Position numbers and translations under genes: made by a program
The notes under the pieces: generated by a model
Told to the model about the DNA's origin: nothing
Seen by the model: the letters and a program-made list of their open reading frames with translations, nothing else
Databases searched by the model: none
In this document: one piece after another, positions 1 through 10,498 of the stretch
Position numbering within the stretch: the stretch's first letter is position 1
Layout of the letters: each line of letters opens with the position of its first letter
NCBI GenBank assembly: GCA_954871525.1
Contig: OX940864.1
Location: forward strand, 21,198,001 to 21,262,000
From: Parietaria judaica
Lineage: Eukaryota; Streptophyta; Magnoliopsida; Rosales; Urticaceae
Reading direction: 5' to 3'
DNA length: 64,000 nucleotides

Positions 1-230
1 TTAAGTTGTACTTATACTAATCGTGTTATACTTATACTAATCGTGGTTAATTACCGGAGGTATACTTATATTAATCATGTTATACTTATACTAATCGTGG
101 TTAATTTCAAAGCTCAACCATTTAAGTTATATTAATCGTGTTATACTTATACTAATCGTGGTTAATTCGAGTATATGACTCATTTATAATCGTATCTGAT
201 TGAATCTAATCGTGGTTTGTGTTGTGTCAT
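1..230. repeat. Short tandem repeat in an intron of the DnaJ gene
   Basis: A unit close to ttatacttatactaatcgtg recurs about seven times, with some variant units separated by unrelated bases (for example near 43-60 and 98-125). It lies beyond the donor site at 317-316 of the minus-strand DnaJ gene, so it is probably intronic. Its left end is cut by the window edge. Confidence 0.75.
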
Positions 231-317
231 GTTCACCCACCATAAAGTCATGTCTCTCGTAATCTAACCCCTTTAAAATCGACCCAAAATCGTACATTTC
301 GTATGTTGTATTACTAC

Positions 318-3166
318 CTTTGGCGGCAGTAAGCTGAGACTTCCACAAATGGCCTTTATTGCGAACCCACTCGGCCAAGAAAGGGACACCAAGGTACATG
401 GCCTTCTTGCCAAGCTCTTCAGCAGCTTGCCTCGAGTATATGTACCCAATTGTGTGCAACATCTCAACCCCAAAAGCTGTAATATCATGCATCTTTCATT
501 AGCGCACGTGTCTTAAATCACATTGATTGATTAGCTTTACAAACCTGCATCGGAAAGCCGTTTGGCTTCAGACTCCGTGCGCTGAACGAACCCGTCTCGG
601 TCACCGGTAACGTACTGGTTAAGGAACCCTTTCAACAGCCTCGCTAGCTTTTCTTCTCTCTCTTTCTGTACGGCCTTTTCGACCCCAAAAAAAAAAAAAA
701 GGTAAAACTTTATGAAGTATTTGGTCTCATATTTATGATGTAATATTTTCCTTTTATATGGCAAAAACTCTTGGTTCGCGGTTTAAAACGACACTTTATG
801 ATTTTTAGCAAGTATTTTTCTTGGTCCTGGTCCCGTAGTTCACAATTTCAAAACTAGCATTTTATTATTTTCAGCCGGTTTATTCTTATCAGTCCCGGTC
901 CCAAAATTCATGGATCACAATTCAAAACTGGTGAAATACCCGTTTTTACTGTTTTGGGTGCCAGTTACCGGTTCATGAAGAAACTAATATCTAGAGACTA
1001 ATACAAACACCTTGAGTTTTTGAAAATCATAGAAAACCATGACGGGTAGGAAAATTCATCAAAGTTCCGGTCCCGGTTACACCCTTAGATCAAGAGACTA
1101 GTGATCATAGGCGGAACCAAGCTTAAGTGGGGTGGGGTTGAAACTCCCCTTCAAAAAAATTTATTCACATATGACTTATTTTTCATTATTTTAATGTAAA
1201 TTCCCAAAAAAAAAAATTCAACTCAATCCCTCTTTATTTTAACTATAATCTAAATATAATCTTTCGCAAAAAAATTAAATCTAACTCCCCCGGGTGGTTC
1301 CGCCACTGCAAGCAATGATGGTACTTGCCTTCAACTTTTCATGAAGCTTCTCAGGGTTGTCGCAATCTGCAGCCAATTCAGAAGAAGCCATTGATGCAAC
1401 AGAGAGGTGTCCAATGTAGTCCTCAAACTGTTCGCTTCCGAAGAGGAGAGCGAAAACTGCTGTAGGATCAAGCATACTTTCCCTTAACGCGATACAACCA
1501 GTAAAATCTTTTAGTAGTGTACTCACATACATCTATATACTTCAAAGTCACCATTAAAATGAGATTGTCCAATTCAAGAAATATAAAACTACAACACGAC
1601 GCATTTAGTATTTATTGACGTTATAAATTTTTAAGGGGTTAAAGTTATAATTTATTAATCTTGGGGGGTTGACATGATACTATGTAAAAAATTTAGGAGC
1701 TAAATTGCTGCTTTATTATTTTTGGGGGGGTTAAACTGATAAATAAAGATTATAAATCATTAATATATATATTCATTAATCAACATATAAATCATTAAAT
1801 TGGTTATTGATTAAGTTAAACTATCAAAGTTATAAATCATTAAATTGAATTCATAATATACATTATTTTTATAGATTAAATTGGTTATATTTAAATATTA
1901 ATATGTATGAAAATAAAAATAAAATGAAATTACAACAATGCAATTCAAGGCTCTAAATATTATAAGTTCTTAGTGTGTGAGTAACTTAGAATTACCTTTA
2001 CTTTGTTTTTATTTTATTTTTTTAACTACTATATAGGGTCAAATTTTGAAAAAATATAAGATAATCCTCCTATTTCAGAAAAAATCCAAACCAACCCCTC
2101 ATGTCTAAATCTTCATTCCACCAACCAACCGAGGAGAGGACCACTAGAACATCAAAACAATAAGAGTGATCCATTGAATTGAAGTAATAAGTTATGATTG
2201 AACTCAATAACTATCCCAAGTTTCTTTTGGGTTGCCATTACCAAAGCATCAATGGGCCCACAGATTAATTCTTAATAAATCAGTAAAGCAGAAAAGGCAA
2301 TGTTTATGCAAGAGTGTAAAGCAACAAATTTAATAAACAACATGTTGTTTGTACCTACCTAGTTATGCTATACTTTCCATTTCGATCATAGGCGTCCTTT
2401 TGCGCCGGATCGCTCAAAACCTGATACGCCTCTCCTAAAACCTGCCTCAATTCCGTGAGTAATTTATACCAAAATTAAAAATACTAAAACTCGATTGATT
2501 TGAATTGATACGGTGTCTATTTCGGAATCAGATAGCTTCCATAGCATAAAAGAAAGTAAACGAAAAAAATCATGAAAAAATTTAACGAGGGATGATTTAA
2601 GATTTTGCCTATCCGAAATTAGCAAAAATCATTTGTCTCTCGTGATTTTTGTGCGAATTGAGCTCTTTGACCATTCAAACATGTGAAATTGGATGAAAAA
2701 TTAACGAACATGATTAACACGGTTTAAAGGTCAAATCTGCACTAAAATTATAAAAGAAGTGTCATTTCCACTGAATATGTAACGGAACTGCTAAATCCGT
2801 ACACGTCATGTAAATGAAATGATTTACATGAAAGACTCGCCTGAAATCTTTCAGCAGCTTGCGGGTCGTTCGGGTTCTTATCGGGATGAACTTGCCTTGC
2901 CTATTCGAATCAATGAAAACTTCTTCAGTCATACGTTACAACCAAAACCCATCATAGCTAGTTAGTATAGTACAGTACAGTTTCGTCAATGGAACAGTTA
3001 AACCGCAGCGATCACGAATTATCCGGATTCGAAAAGAAAGAAAAAAAAAAGAAAAAAAATGTCAGCGAAATCAGATCACCTTGAGGTAATAAGCCTTGCG
3101 AATCTCATCGTCGGAGGCGGAGGGCGAGACCCCGAGGACGTCGTAGAACTCCGTCTCCTTCACCAT
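318..3166 (-). CDS. J-domain protein with DnaJ-X domain (Hsp70 co-chaperone), 3' end off the window
   Basis: A DnaJ co-chaperone that would stimulate Hsp70 ATPase, of the plant family with an N-terminal J domain and a C-terminal DnaJ-X region (like Arabidopsis At1g76700). Exons on the minus strand: 3166-3080, 2900-2841, 2441-2359, 1482-1329, 674-545, 476-318; the frame is continuous, about 224 residues, and the coding sequence continues past the left edge after the donor at 317. The first exon begins [17 protein letters not shown]; the HPD triad is at residues 34-36 (QVHPDKNP). Exon 4 carries [15 protein letters not shown], and exon 6 [16 protein letters not shown], both typical of DnaJ-X. 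The start is the first ATG and matches the family N-terminus. Two introns must use GC donors (2840-2839 and 1328-1327) because no GT keeps the frame. Introns hold a hAT-like MITE and other AT-rich sequence. The gene looks intact as far as visible. Confidence 0.9.
1106..1308. mobile_element. hAT-like MITE in intron 4 of the DnaJ gene
   Basis: A 203-bp element with ends cataggcggaacca and, on the other strand, cagtggcggaacca, the terminal pattern of the hAT family that also built the larger element at 14847. The flanks ctagtgat and caagcaat match at 5 of 8 positions, consistent with an old 8-bp duplication. It has no coding capacity. Its right end lies about 20 bp into the intron from a GC donor. 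Confidence 0.6.
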
Positions 3167-3969
3167 TGCCAGACCTCACAGAGAATGTGAAGAGAGAGAA
3201 GAGAGTGTCTCAAATAAAGAAAGGCAATGAATCCATGGAACAGAGCAGACCCGCCTTTCCGCGCGAGCGAGCACAACACATTCTTTTCTTTTGGGGTATG
3301 CTTTTGAATTGTCACACTTCTCTTTCTTGCCCACTTGCAATCATACTGCCCATTTCCCATAAATCTTATACTACTCCATTATTATCTCCACTCTCTTCTT
3401 CAACCTATATTGTTTAATATATATATATATATATATATAATTGTTTATTTATTATACTTGCATTGGAATGGAAATTGAGCTTCTCCCGGCTGATTCGAAA
3501 CGTTGAACATTTAAGCACTATATGTCGGAGCATATAGACGATACAAATTCCGGAGGGGTTAAGTATTAGGGGGCTAAAAATGAAGGAAGCAAAAATAAAG
3601 ACAATTTAAGAGATGAAAAAAAAAAACCTACCTTTGAACTATTCCGCCAATTATAATTATTTGTATTTATAAAATGTTCGAACCTTAATACCTAATGCGA
3701 TAAAAAATGATTATGAGCATTGGTTCTACTTGTATCTTGAGAAGTAGAGGTCGATAATTCTTAAATGCGATAAAGAGGGCGAATCAGGTTTAAAAAATAA
3801 TCTCACTCGCCTTGTTTCTTTTTGTGTTTTGTTGGTTCGGTTGTAGGATGGTATTTGGTGGATCTTTATTTTCAATGATAATATGTTTGTGATTTTATGT
3901 GTTTAGCATATGATTTATTATTCTCTGTCCGTATGAAAATATTACTAAAATACACTTTGTTAAATATTA
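3167..3969. other. 5' flank of the DnaJ gene and plain intergenic DNA
   Basis: This should contain the promoter and 5' UTR of the DnaJ gene, which is transcribed leftward. There is a GC-richer stretch near 3240-3280 and an (AT)n run at about 3416-3440. I see no gene; open frames here are short and unlike known proteins. Confidence 0.5.
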
Positions 3970-4183
3970 GTGTCGGGTAGCCGGCTTTTAGGGTAGATAA
4001 AGTAGGCGTGGGCCTTTAATAATTTTTTACTTATTGAAACAAGGGCCTCCGAATTATGATATAGTGTAACTATAGATACATATACAATTGAATCTTTATT
4101 TGCACGTATGAATAATATACACGTACAAGGGCCCCAAAATCAGTCTTCGCCTAGGGCCCCGATTAACTCAGGGCCGGCCCTAG
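3970..4183. mobile_element. Degenerate hAT-type MITE with GGCCGGCC ends
   Basis: The right end reads cagggccggccctag, and the left side has gtagccggcttttaggg followed by ggcgtgggcc. Both resemble the ends of the cleaner elements at 28218 and 48017. No convincing target duplication is left. The interior is AT-rich and non-coding. Confidence 0.4.
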
Positions 4184-4408
4184 GTATTATACTAGTAATA
4201 TAACTGTTCAGTACAATGAAATATAACTGAACTACACTTCCTACGGTATAGATAGAATATATGCTGTGTTATTTCTAGTTTCTCCATATGTACACATTAT
4301 AAACAAATTCCAATCTTTAATTTCTCATGTTATTCAACATGAGTAGTTCATTTTAGTACCTGATTTTGTAAGGTTGAGATCCATTGTTCAATATATATAT
4401 ATACGTAT

Positions 4409-4873
4409 GTTAATGATGGCAAAAATACCCAAAGTTTGGTCAAAGAACCCCTCGTGTAACCAAAGTTTAAAAGTGGTGGCAAAAATACCCAAAGTCGCAT
4501 TTGAGGAGTTGACCACTCCATTCTCGTAACGCCGTTAACTTACCCGTTAACTCTGGCCACGTGGACAAACGTGGGTTGTTGACATAACAATTTTTGCCAC
4601 GTGGACGAGTCCACATCAGTCTCGTTTACGACAAAACAACGAATTGAACCCCTAGTTAATACTATTTAATACAAATAATTGAACCCCTAATGATTACACT
4701 TAACAAAACAGATTTGTCCACGTGGCCATAGTCAACGGGTAAGTTAATGACGTTACGAAAAATGAGTGGTTAACTCCCCAAATGCGTCTTTGAGTATTTT
4801 TGCCACCACTTTTAAACTTTTGGTACACGAGAGATTCTTTGACCAAACTTTGGGTATTTTTGCCGTCATTAAC
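4409..4873. mobile_element. Fold-back element with about 165-bp inverted repeats
   Basis: The left arm begins gttaatgatggcaaaaatac, and its inverted partner ends gtatttttgccgtcattaac. Both arms continue with the same sequence on opposite strands, including cacgtgg and two copies of ggcaaaaatac per arm. The arms run about 4409-4590 and 4690-4873 around a non-coding spacer. The arm layout matches the larger fold-back at 5781. Arms of this kind are common in Mutator-like MITEs, but no clear 9-bp duplication is visible. Confidence 0.7.
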
Positions 4874-5772
4874 CCATGTTTATTATTGGTGAGTGTTTCT
4901 TAAAATATAAATGTGTAACAAGAGATTGAATTGGCATCAACGTTACAAATTCAAGTACTCAAATGAACTGCTCATGTTAGATTAATCTTTGTAGATTAGG
5001 GGTTTCTTTTTCTTTCTTTTTTTTAGTCAACTTAAAGTTACTAATGTACACTAATTAATTTATTTTAAATAAAAATTATGTTTAAAACTCATTTTTCATC
5101 CTCTTAGAAGATTTTTATGAGAACCCTTTAAACTTAAAAGTTGTAAATATTTTTTAAAATCTCTAGAGTGAGTTGAATCGTACAATTAGGACAATAAATT
5201 AGCGATTTGTGAAAATATATATTAGGATTGAACATTTCATCAATTAAAAAATAGACAAAAAAAAATATGAACTTATATTTTCTTGAGAAAAATAAATAGG
5301 GAATATACTGCTCCAATTTGAATAACTTTAAAAAATTTATTCTGCAAATATCTTAATTGTAATGAGTTTTAGACTATAGTCCAAACTTAATGGATACTCT
5401 GAATTTCTTCTCTCTCTCTTTTCTTCATAAATAAATATATATATTTATGCTAAAATTAGCTTTCTCAAATTCAAAGGTTTGGGACTGTTTCAATTGTAGG
5501 GCCCAATTGATAAAGACTGGCCCACATATGAATGCTTTGGGCTTTACTGATGACTTGTCTCTGTCCCAACTTGACGTTGTGATGCCTTCAGAGTAAGTGG
5601 GCCCCTCAAGACTGACTTTGGGACCCGCTCTACTTTAATGGGCTTTCAACTTGAGCCTACCCTATAAATTATGGCCCGAGTTCCATTATTGTCTCAAGAA
5701 AAAACATATATGATATGTATTTACAGGTATTTGTAATATAAGTACCTATGGTTGTGCAAGTGTGCCTTTATA
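4874..5772. other. AT-rich intergenic DNA
   Basis: No gene or clear element recognised. Some short GC-richer segments lie at 5500-5680; the small open frames are AT-rich and unlike known proteins. Confidence 0.4.
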
Positions 5773-5780
5773 TTCTTAAG

Positions 5781-7243
5781 GCAAAATTACGGCAAAAATA
5801 CCCAACTTTTGGTCAACCTGCCTCCTGTGTATCCAACCTTTAATATTGGCGGCAAAAATAACCAACGTGCGTTGACTGTGACTTTGGCATGAAAACGTTA
5901 ATTTTCCGTTAACATCTGTCATGTGGCCGTTAGCGGCAAAAATACCCAAACTTTTTTTTTTTGAAAAAAATAATTTTTTTAATTTATATCTTTTTTCTTT
6001 ACTTGATTAGTGATAATTACTTGAATTCCAAATACATGGAATAACTCAAAAGTTAGTCAAAACATAAATTGATTTCTTAATGTGCTTATATAAGCTACAT
6101 TTGCTGATAAAAATCTTATTATTATGAGAAATTTTAAACATAATGTTACGGGTATTTTAAGTAATTGATTTTTAATAAATTAATAAAAGGAAAGTTATAT
6201 AATTAATTTTTCTTTTATTAAATAAAGTCAATTTTAGCCCGAGATATTCATCGGAAGTCCGTTTTCGCGAAATAAAGTGTTCAGATGTTTCCAAAAATAT
6301 CAAGATACTCCAAAAGTCATAAAGTTTGCAAGAAATGGCCTCGGAACGCTCCCGGAACCCTTAAAGTGGGCCGGGAGCACCTCGGACAGCCCCACAGGCC
6401 CCACACGAGCCATCACGCGCAGCCACGCGTCTCCTGCATTCCTCATGCGTCTCATTTTTTTTTCTTCAATACGGAGACATGAATTGACTGTATTAATTCG
6501 ATCTAAAACGGTCAATTACCAATGAAAAGGAGGGTGCGTGAGGAGGGCAGGAGACGCGTGGCTGCTCGTGGGGTCATGTGGCAGCGCGTAATGGCTCGTG
6601 TGGGGCCTGTGGGGCTGCACGTGGTGCTCCCGGCTCACTTTAAGGGTTCTGGGAGCGTTCCGAGGCCATTTCTTGCAAACTTTATGACTTTCAGAGTATT
6701 TTGATATTTTTGGAAACATATGGACACTTTATTTCATGAAAACGGACTTCCGGTGAATATCTCGAGCTAAAATTGACTTTATTTAATAAAGAAAAATTAA
6801 TTATATAACTTTCCTTTTATTAATTTATTAAAAATCAATTACTTAAAATACCTGTAACATTATGTTTAAAATTTCTCATAATAATAAGATTTTTATCAGC
6901 AAATGTAGCTTATATAAGCACATTAAGAAATCAATTGATGTTTTGTCTAACTTTTGAGTTATTTCATGTATTTGGAATTCAAGTAATTATCACTAATAAA
7001 GTAAAGAAAAAAGGTATAAATTTAAAAAATTAAAAATTATTTTTTTCAAAAAAAAAAAGTTTGGGTATTTTTGCCGCTAACGGCCACATGACGGATGTTA
7101 ACGGAAAATTAACGTTTTCATGCTAAAGTCACAGTCAACGCATGTTGGGTATTTTTGCCGCCAATTTTAAAGGTTGAGTACACGGGAGGCAGGTTGACCA
7201 AAGGTTGAGTATTTTTGCCGTAATTTCCTTATTTTTAATCTCT
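5781..7243. mobile_element. 1.46-kb fold-back element, arms of roughly 680 bp
   Basis: Sequence from about 5785 (attacggcaaaaatacccaa) reads again, inverted, to about 7226 (tttttgccgtaat). The homology continues inward to about 6445 on the left and 6535 on the right. The inner part of each arm is GC-richer and holds cctcggaacgctccc. Open frames at 6277-6719 are mirror images in the two arms and not genes. The exact 9-mer ttcttaagg lies at 5773-5781 and 7244-7252, a possible Mutator-type duplication, although the right side then carries about 15 extra bases outside the paired arms. A transcript across it would fold into a long hairpin. Confidence 0.8.
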
Positions 7244-7252
7244 TTCTTAAGG

Positions 7253-7936
7253 AAAACGGTATCCAAAATCCACAAAAACAGTGTGGACATTTAAATTCGT
7301 GCATGTCAAGTTATCATCTTCTAAGTTAGAGATAGGCATACGGGTGTCTCTCTAGATTGATAAAATTGTTGAATAATTAAATGTTTTCGGAATTAAATTG
7401 TAGACTGTGTTTCTCTTGTATAATAACCCTTAAAATTAGGCCTTGTTTGTGGCCTTTGAGTAATATTGTCATTAAAAAAAAAAAGAATTGGAATATGTAA
7501 ATCTAATTTAGTATTAGATTTGATACTTATGCCGCAATTACCCCATAAATATTACATATTTTTCATGGAAAACTGTATATAATAATTGGTGAAGAGGAAG
7601 AATTATTAATACATGTATGTAGCCTCTCTCTCATTGTTATTTGGACAAGTGGTGATTTAGTTCACAATAATTCTGTAGTTGAGCATTGGACTTTCGATTC
7701 TTCATTTAGAGAGTTCAAAATTCAAATCCTAATGACTTGAAAGAAAAAAAAAACCCTCACGTGTGTGTATATATATATATATTAAAATTAATCTAAATTT
7801 GCATAGTTTTATTTTATTGTACAGTTCTGCAATTAAACGAAAGTTGCACACTTATTTAGGTCTAGGGTTAGCATTTAGATAAAATTTTAGATTTATTTAG
7901 GGACTAATAATGACGAAATAATAATAAAAAAGAAAA
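7253..7936. other. AT-rich intergenic DNA
   Basis: No gene recognised. It contains homopolymer runs and a short (TA)n near 7769-7782. Confidence 0.4.
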
Positions 7937-8289
7937 ACCCATAAAATGCCCAAAAATCACTTAAGGTTTAAAGGAAATGCCCATACTTTCAATTAATTCA
8001 TTTATGCCCATTTTAAATTAATTTTGGACCATAATAACCCTGATCTTAATTATATTTTTTTATTTTCGTTTATTAATGATTTATTATTTATTTTAATTTT
8101 GAATTTATATTTTCCTAAAATTATGGTTGAATTTTTCCATATTTATCAGATTTTCAATTAGTTTGTTACTTTGACCTACAATTTCAAAATCTTCTCTTTT
8201 TCCCTTGTTTCTCTCTCCTCACTCACGCTCTCCCTTCTTTCTCTCTCCTCACTCACGCTCGACTCTCGCTCATCTTCCCGCATTCCTTC

Positions 8290-8637
8290 GCCGGAGTTCG
8301 CCACGATCACCGCGAGCAGCGCTGCTACGCCCAACCCCAGCGAGTGCCCGGCGAAGACCATCCCGTACTCCGAGGCCGTCTCGATCCAGAGCCGCCGCAG
8401 CATCTCCGACTCCTCGTTGAGCAGCCAGATGGCCGACTTGAGGAGGCCGTGGTGGATGTAGCCGCCGTCGAACATCTGCATCCCTATGCGGTTGTCGAGG
8501 AAGAGCTTGTAGTCGCTCTCCTTGACGAGGTTGAGGCCGCGCACGATCTCGCGGTGCTCGTGGTCGGCGTAGATCAGGTACGCCACGATCTCGTTGAGGC
8601 CGCGCACGGCGAGTACGCTTTCGTTGCCGGAAATCAC
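8290..8637 (-). pseudogene. Fragment of a plant class-3 lipase gene
   Basis: The minus-strand frame matches the N-terminal half of plant Lipase_3 proteins (the family containing At5g37710 and similar calmodulin-binding heat-shock-type lipases). Recognisable pieces are VRGLNLVKESDYKLFLDN, MFDGGYIHHGLLKSAIWLLN and the nucleophile elbow FAGHSLGLG, whose central serine would be catalytic. Family sequence stops after the elbow at about VIVAN, and the frame runs into a low-complexity Arg/Glu/Ser tail. The order is disturbed: VLAVRGLN occurs before EIVAYLIYADHEHREI, and a shortened VRGLN follows it. The 17-mer tccttcgccggagttcg lies at both ends of the fragment (8284-8300 and 8643-8659). No full active site or C-terminal half is present, so this is a gene fragment and not a working lipase. 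GC content is far above its surroundings. Confidence 0.8.
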
Positions 8638-8699
8638 CTCTCTCCTTCGCCGGAGTTCGTTGCGTGAACGACGTTGCCGGAGCGTCCGTCCGTCGTCCG

Positions 8700-9170
8700 A
8701 CTCGTTGTGTCGCGCGCTGTAAATATATTTACAGTTCGAACAGGGTCATATATTTACAGTTTAAAGGAATATATATTTGGTATTGGGATATATATTTACA
8801 GTTTAAATTTGGTTTTTGTATTGATATATATATATATTTGGTATTAATATTAGTATATATATTTACAGTTTTTGGTATTGGTATATAAATTTACAGTTTG
8901 ATAATGGTATATACATATACTAAATTCATATTGATATTCACGATTTGTACAAAATGTCCTGTATTAAGTTTTGGTATATACATATACAATTTTGGTAATT
9001 AAATTTATAGTTTTATATTGGTATATACATATACTAAATCCGTGTTGATATTTACGGTTTGCACAAGCACTCCCAGCATTAAGTATTGGTATATACATAT
9101 ACAATTTTCGTAAATAAATTTACAGTTTGATATTGGTTTATATATACAGTTTGATATTCGTTAGCATACT
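8700..9170. repeat. Diverged repeat array of tatatatttacagttt units
   Basis: Variants of tatatatttacagtttgg and ggtatatacatatac alternate through the stretch. It lies inside the lipase-carrying element, between the gene fragment and the right terminal repeats. Open frames here are translations of the repeat. Confidence 0.7.
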
Positions 9171-9317
9171 GATTAATAGGGAGAAAAAATTCAAAAATAA
9201 TTAAGGAATTATTAAGATTAATCAGTTATTCTATTTAGCTACATTTAAGAAAAAAAAATTATTTTAATTTTATTAATTAATTTTAAACATAATTTAAATG
9301 CTAAATATTAATTAATT

Positions 9318-9770
9318 AATTCGAATGGTATATTGGTCCATATTTTAATTAATGGGTTGTTTGGATTACCATAAATATAAATGGGCATTTTTTCGAAATC
9401 TTGAGTCACAAATGAGCATTTGCCTCATTATTAATGGGTTGTTTGGATTACGATAAATATAAATGGGCATTTTTTCGAAACCTTGAGTCACAAATGGGCA
9501 TTTGCCTCATTTACCCTAATAAAAATAAAAATAAAGAAGTTTAATTCGAATGGTATATTGGTCCATATTTTAATTAATGGGTTGTTTGGGTTACCATAAA
9601 TATAAATGGGCATTTTTTCGAAACCTTGAGTCATAAATGAGCATTTGCCTCATTATTAATGAGTTGTTTGAATTACCATAAATATAAATGGGCATTTTTT
9701 CGAAACCTTGAGTCACAAATGGGCATTTGCCTCATTTACCCTAATAAAAATAAAAATAAAGAAGTTTAAT
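9318..9770. repeat. Nested direct repeat: two copies of a 226-bp unit
   Basis: The unit from ttcgaatggtatattggtcc to aataaagaagtttaat occurs at about 9318-9543 and again at 9544-9770, nearly identical. Each copy itself contains two subunits of about 97 bp that share ggttgtttgg, aaatgggcattttttcgaaa and cttgagtcacaaat. This forms the right terminal part of the element at 7937. Confidence 0.85.
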
Positions 9771-9781
9771 AGAAGAAGAGA

Positions 9782-9853
9782 AGGTCCTACCGGGAGTCGA
9801 ACCCAGGTCAATGGATTCAAAGACCAGCGTGCTAACCACTACACCATAGAACC
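9782..9853 (-). tRNA. tRNA-Gln(UUG), anticodon stem damaged
   Basis: On the minus strand the 72-nt sequence starts GGTTCTATGGTGTAGTGG and ends CCCGGTAGGACCT. The acceptor, D and T stems pair, and the internal promoter boxes (TGGTGTAGTGG and GGTTCGACTCC) are intact. The anticodon loop CTTTGAA gives UUG, as in plant tRNA-Gln. The anticodon stem reads CTGGT/TCCAT, whereas the usual plant sequence pairs as CTGGA/TCCAG. The two outer positions are therefore mismatched and only three pairs remain. It may be a decaying gene copy. It abuts transposon-derived repeats on its right-hand (3') side. Confidence 0.8.
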
Positions 9854-10498
9854 ATGCGATCCCAAAGGAGCCCCTTAAACTTATTAGTTATATTTGTAAT
9901 CAGTCCAATTAGCATTCCAATTAAAATAATATTTTATTCAAAATTCAGTAAAGACAAATACAATCTTATGGCTACAAATTAAGTTTAGGGTAAATTGGTA
10001 AGTTACCAATATAAAAAGATAATTACAATAAAATACTGAAAAAATAAGTGAAAGTGATAACATATTTCATTTTTTTTAGTCACAGTTCTACTATAATAAA
10101 GTTTTTTTAGTCACACTGCAAAAAAAATAAAAAAAGAATACGCAATCACTTTCAACTATTTTATAGGTAGTTTTGCCGTCCCTAATATAAGCAAAACAAG
10201 ATACTTGATGAACGACATAATAAAAGAGTCACGTCACTCGTCGTATATCAAGAAACGTGTTCCATTGAATCTCAAGTCTACATATAATTAGCTTTTGAGT
10301 CTAGAAGTCAGCAATAAAATTTGGCCACTAATCAACAAACTTATAAAATACATAACAGAAAAGCCCATCTTTACTCATCATCTATTGTGTTCGCTCAGAA
10401 AATTTCAAGGAAACCAAATGAATATTGAAAAAACAAAATTGCTCGTAATGCTGGTCGTATATTACCCATTTTCACAATACGACGGGTATATATTTCTT
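9854..10498. other. Intergenic DNA and 3' flank of RH29
   Basis: AT-rich with no recognised gene. The part next to 10498 should contain the RH29 3' UTR and poly(A) signal. Confidence 0.4.

Larger units (their letters stand above)
7937..9770. mobile_element. Terminal-repeat element carrying a lipase gene fragment
   Basis: The left flank (about 7945-8045) and the reverse complement of the right flank (about 9318-9770) share aaatgccca motifs, a cttaaggttt/ctcaaggttt block and attaattttggacca/attaaaatatggacca in the same order. They are diverged inverted repeats around a GC-rich lipase-like core at 8290-8637. This layout resembles Pack-type (gene-carrying) DNA transposons. I could not find a convincing target duplication; the flanks are A/T runs, so the superfamily is uncertain. 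Confidence 0.5.

Noticed and set aside
1..230. Tandem repeat as a CRISPR array
   Set aside because: Plant nuclear context, irregular spacing, no cas genes; it is an intronic minisatellite.
770..1086. Possible second MITE in DnaJ intron 4, with an end ccggtcccggttacaccctta
   Set aside because: The right end resembles a hAT terminus, but I could not find a matching left end or duplication.
6277..6719. Overlapping open frames on both strands with similar translations
   Set aside because: They are mirror images in the arms of the fold-back element and show no domain.
8171..8667. Plus-strand frames opposite the lipase fragment
   Set aside because: Antisense shadows; the minus strand carries the clear lipase signature.
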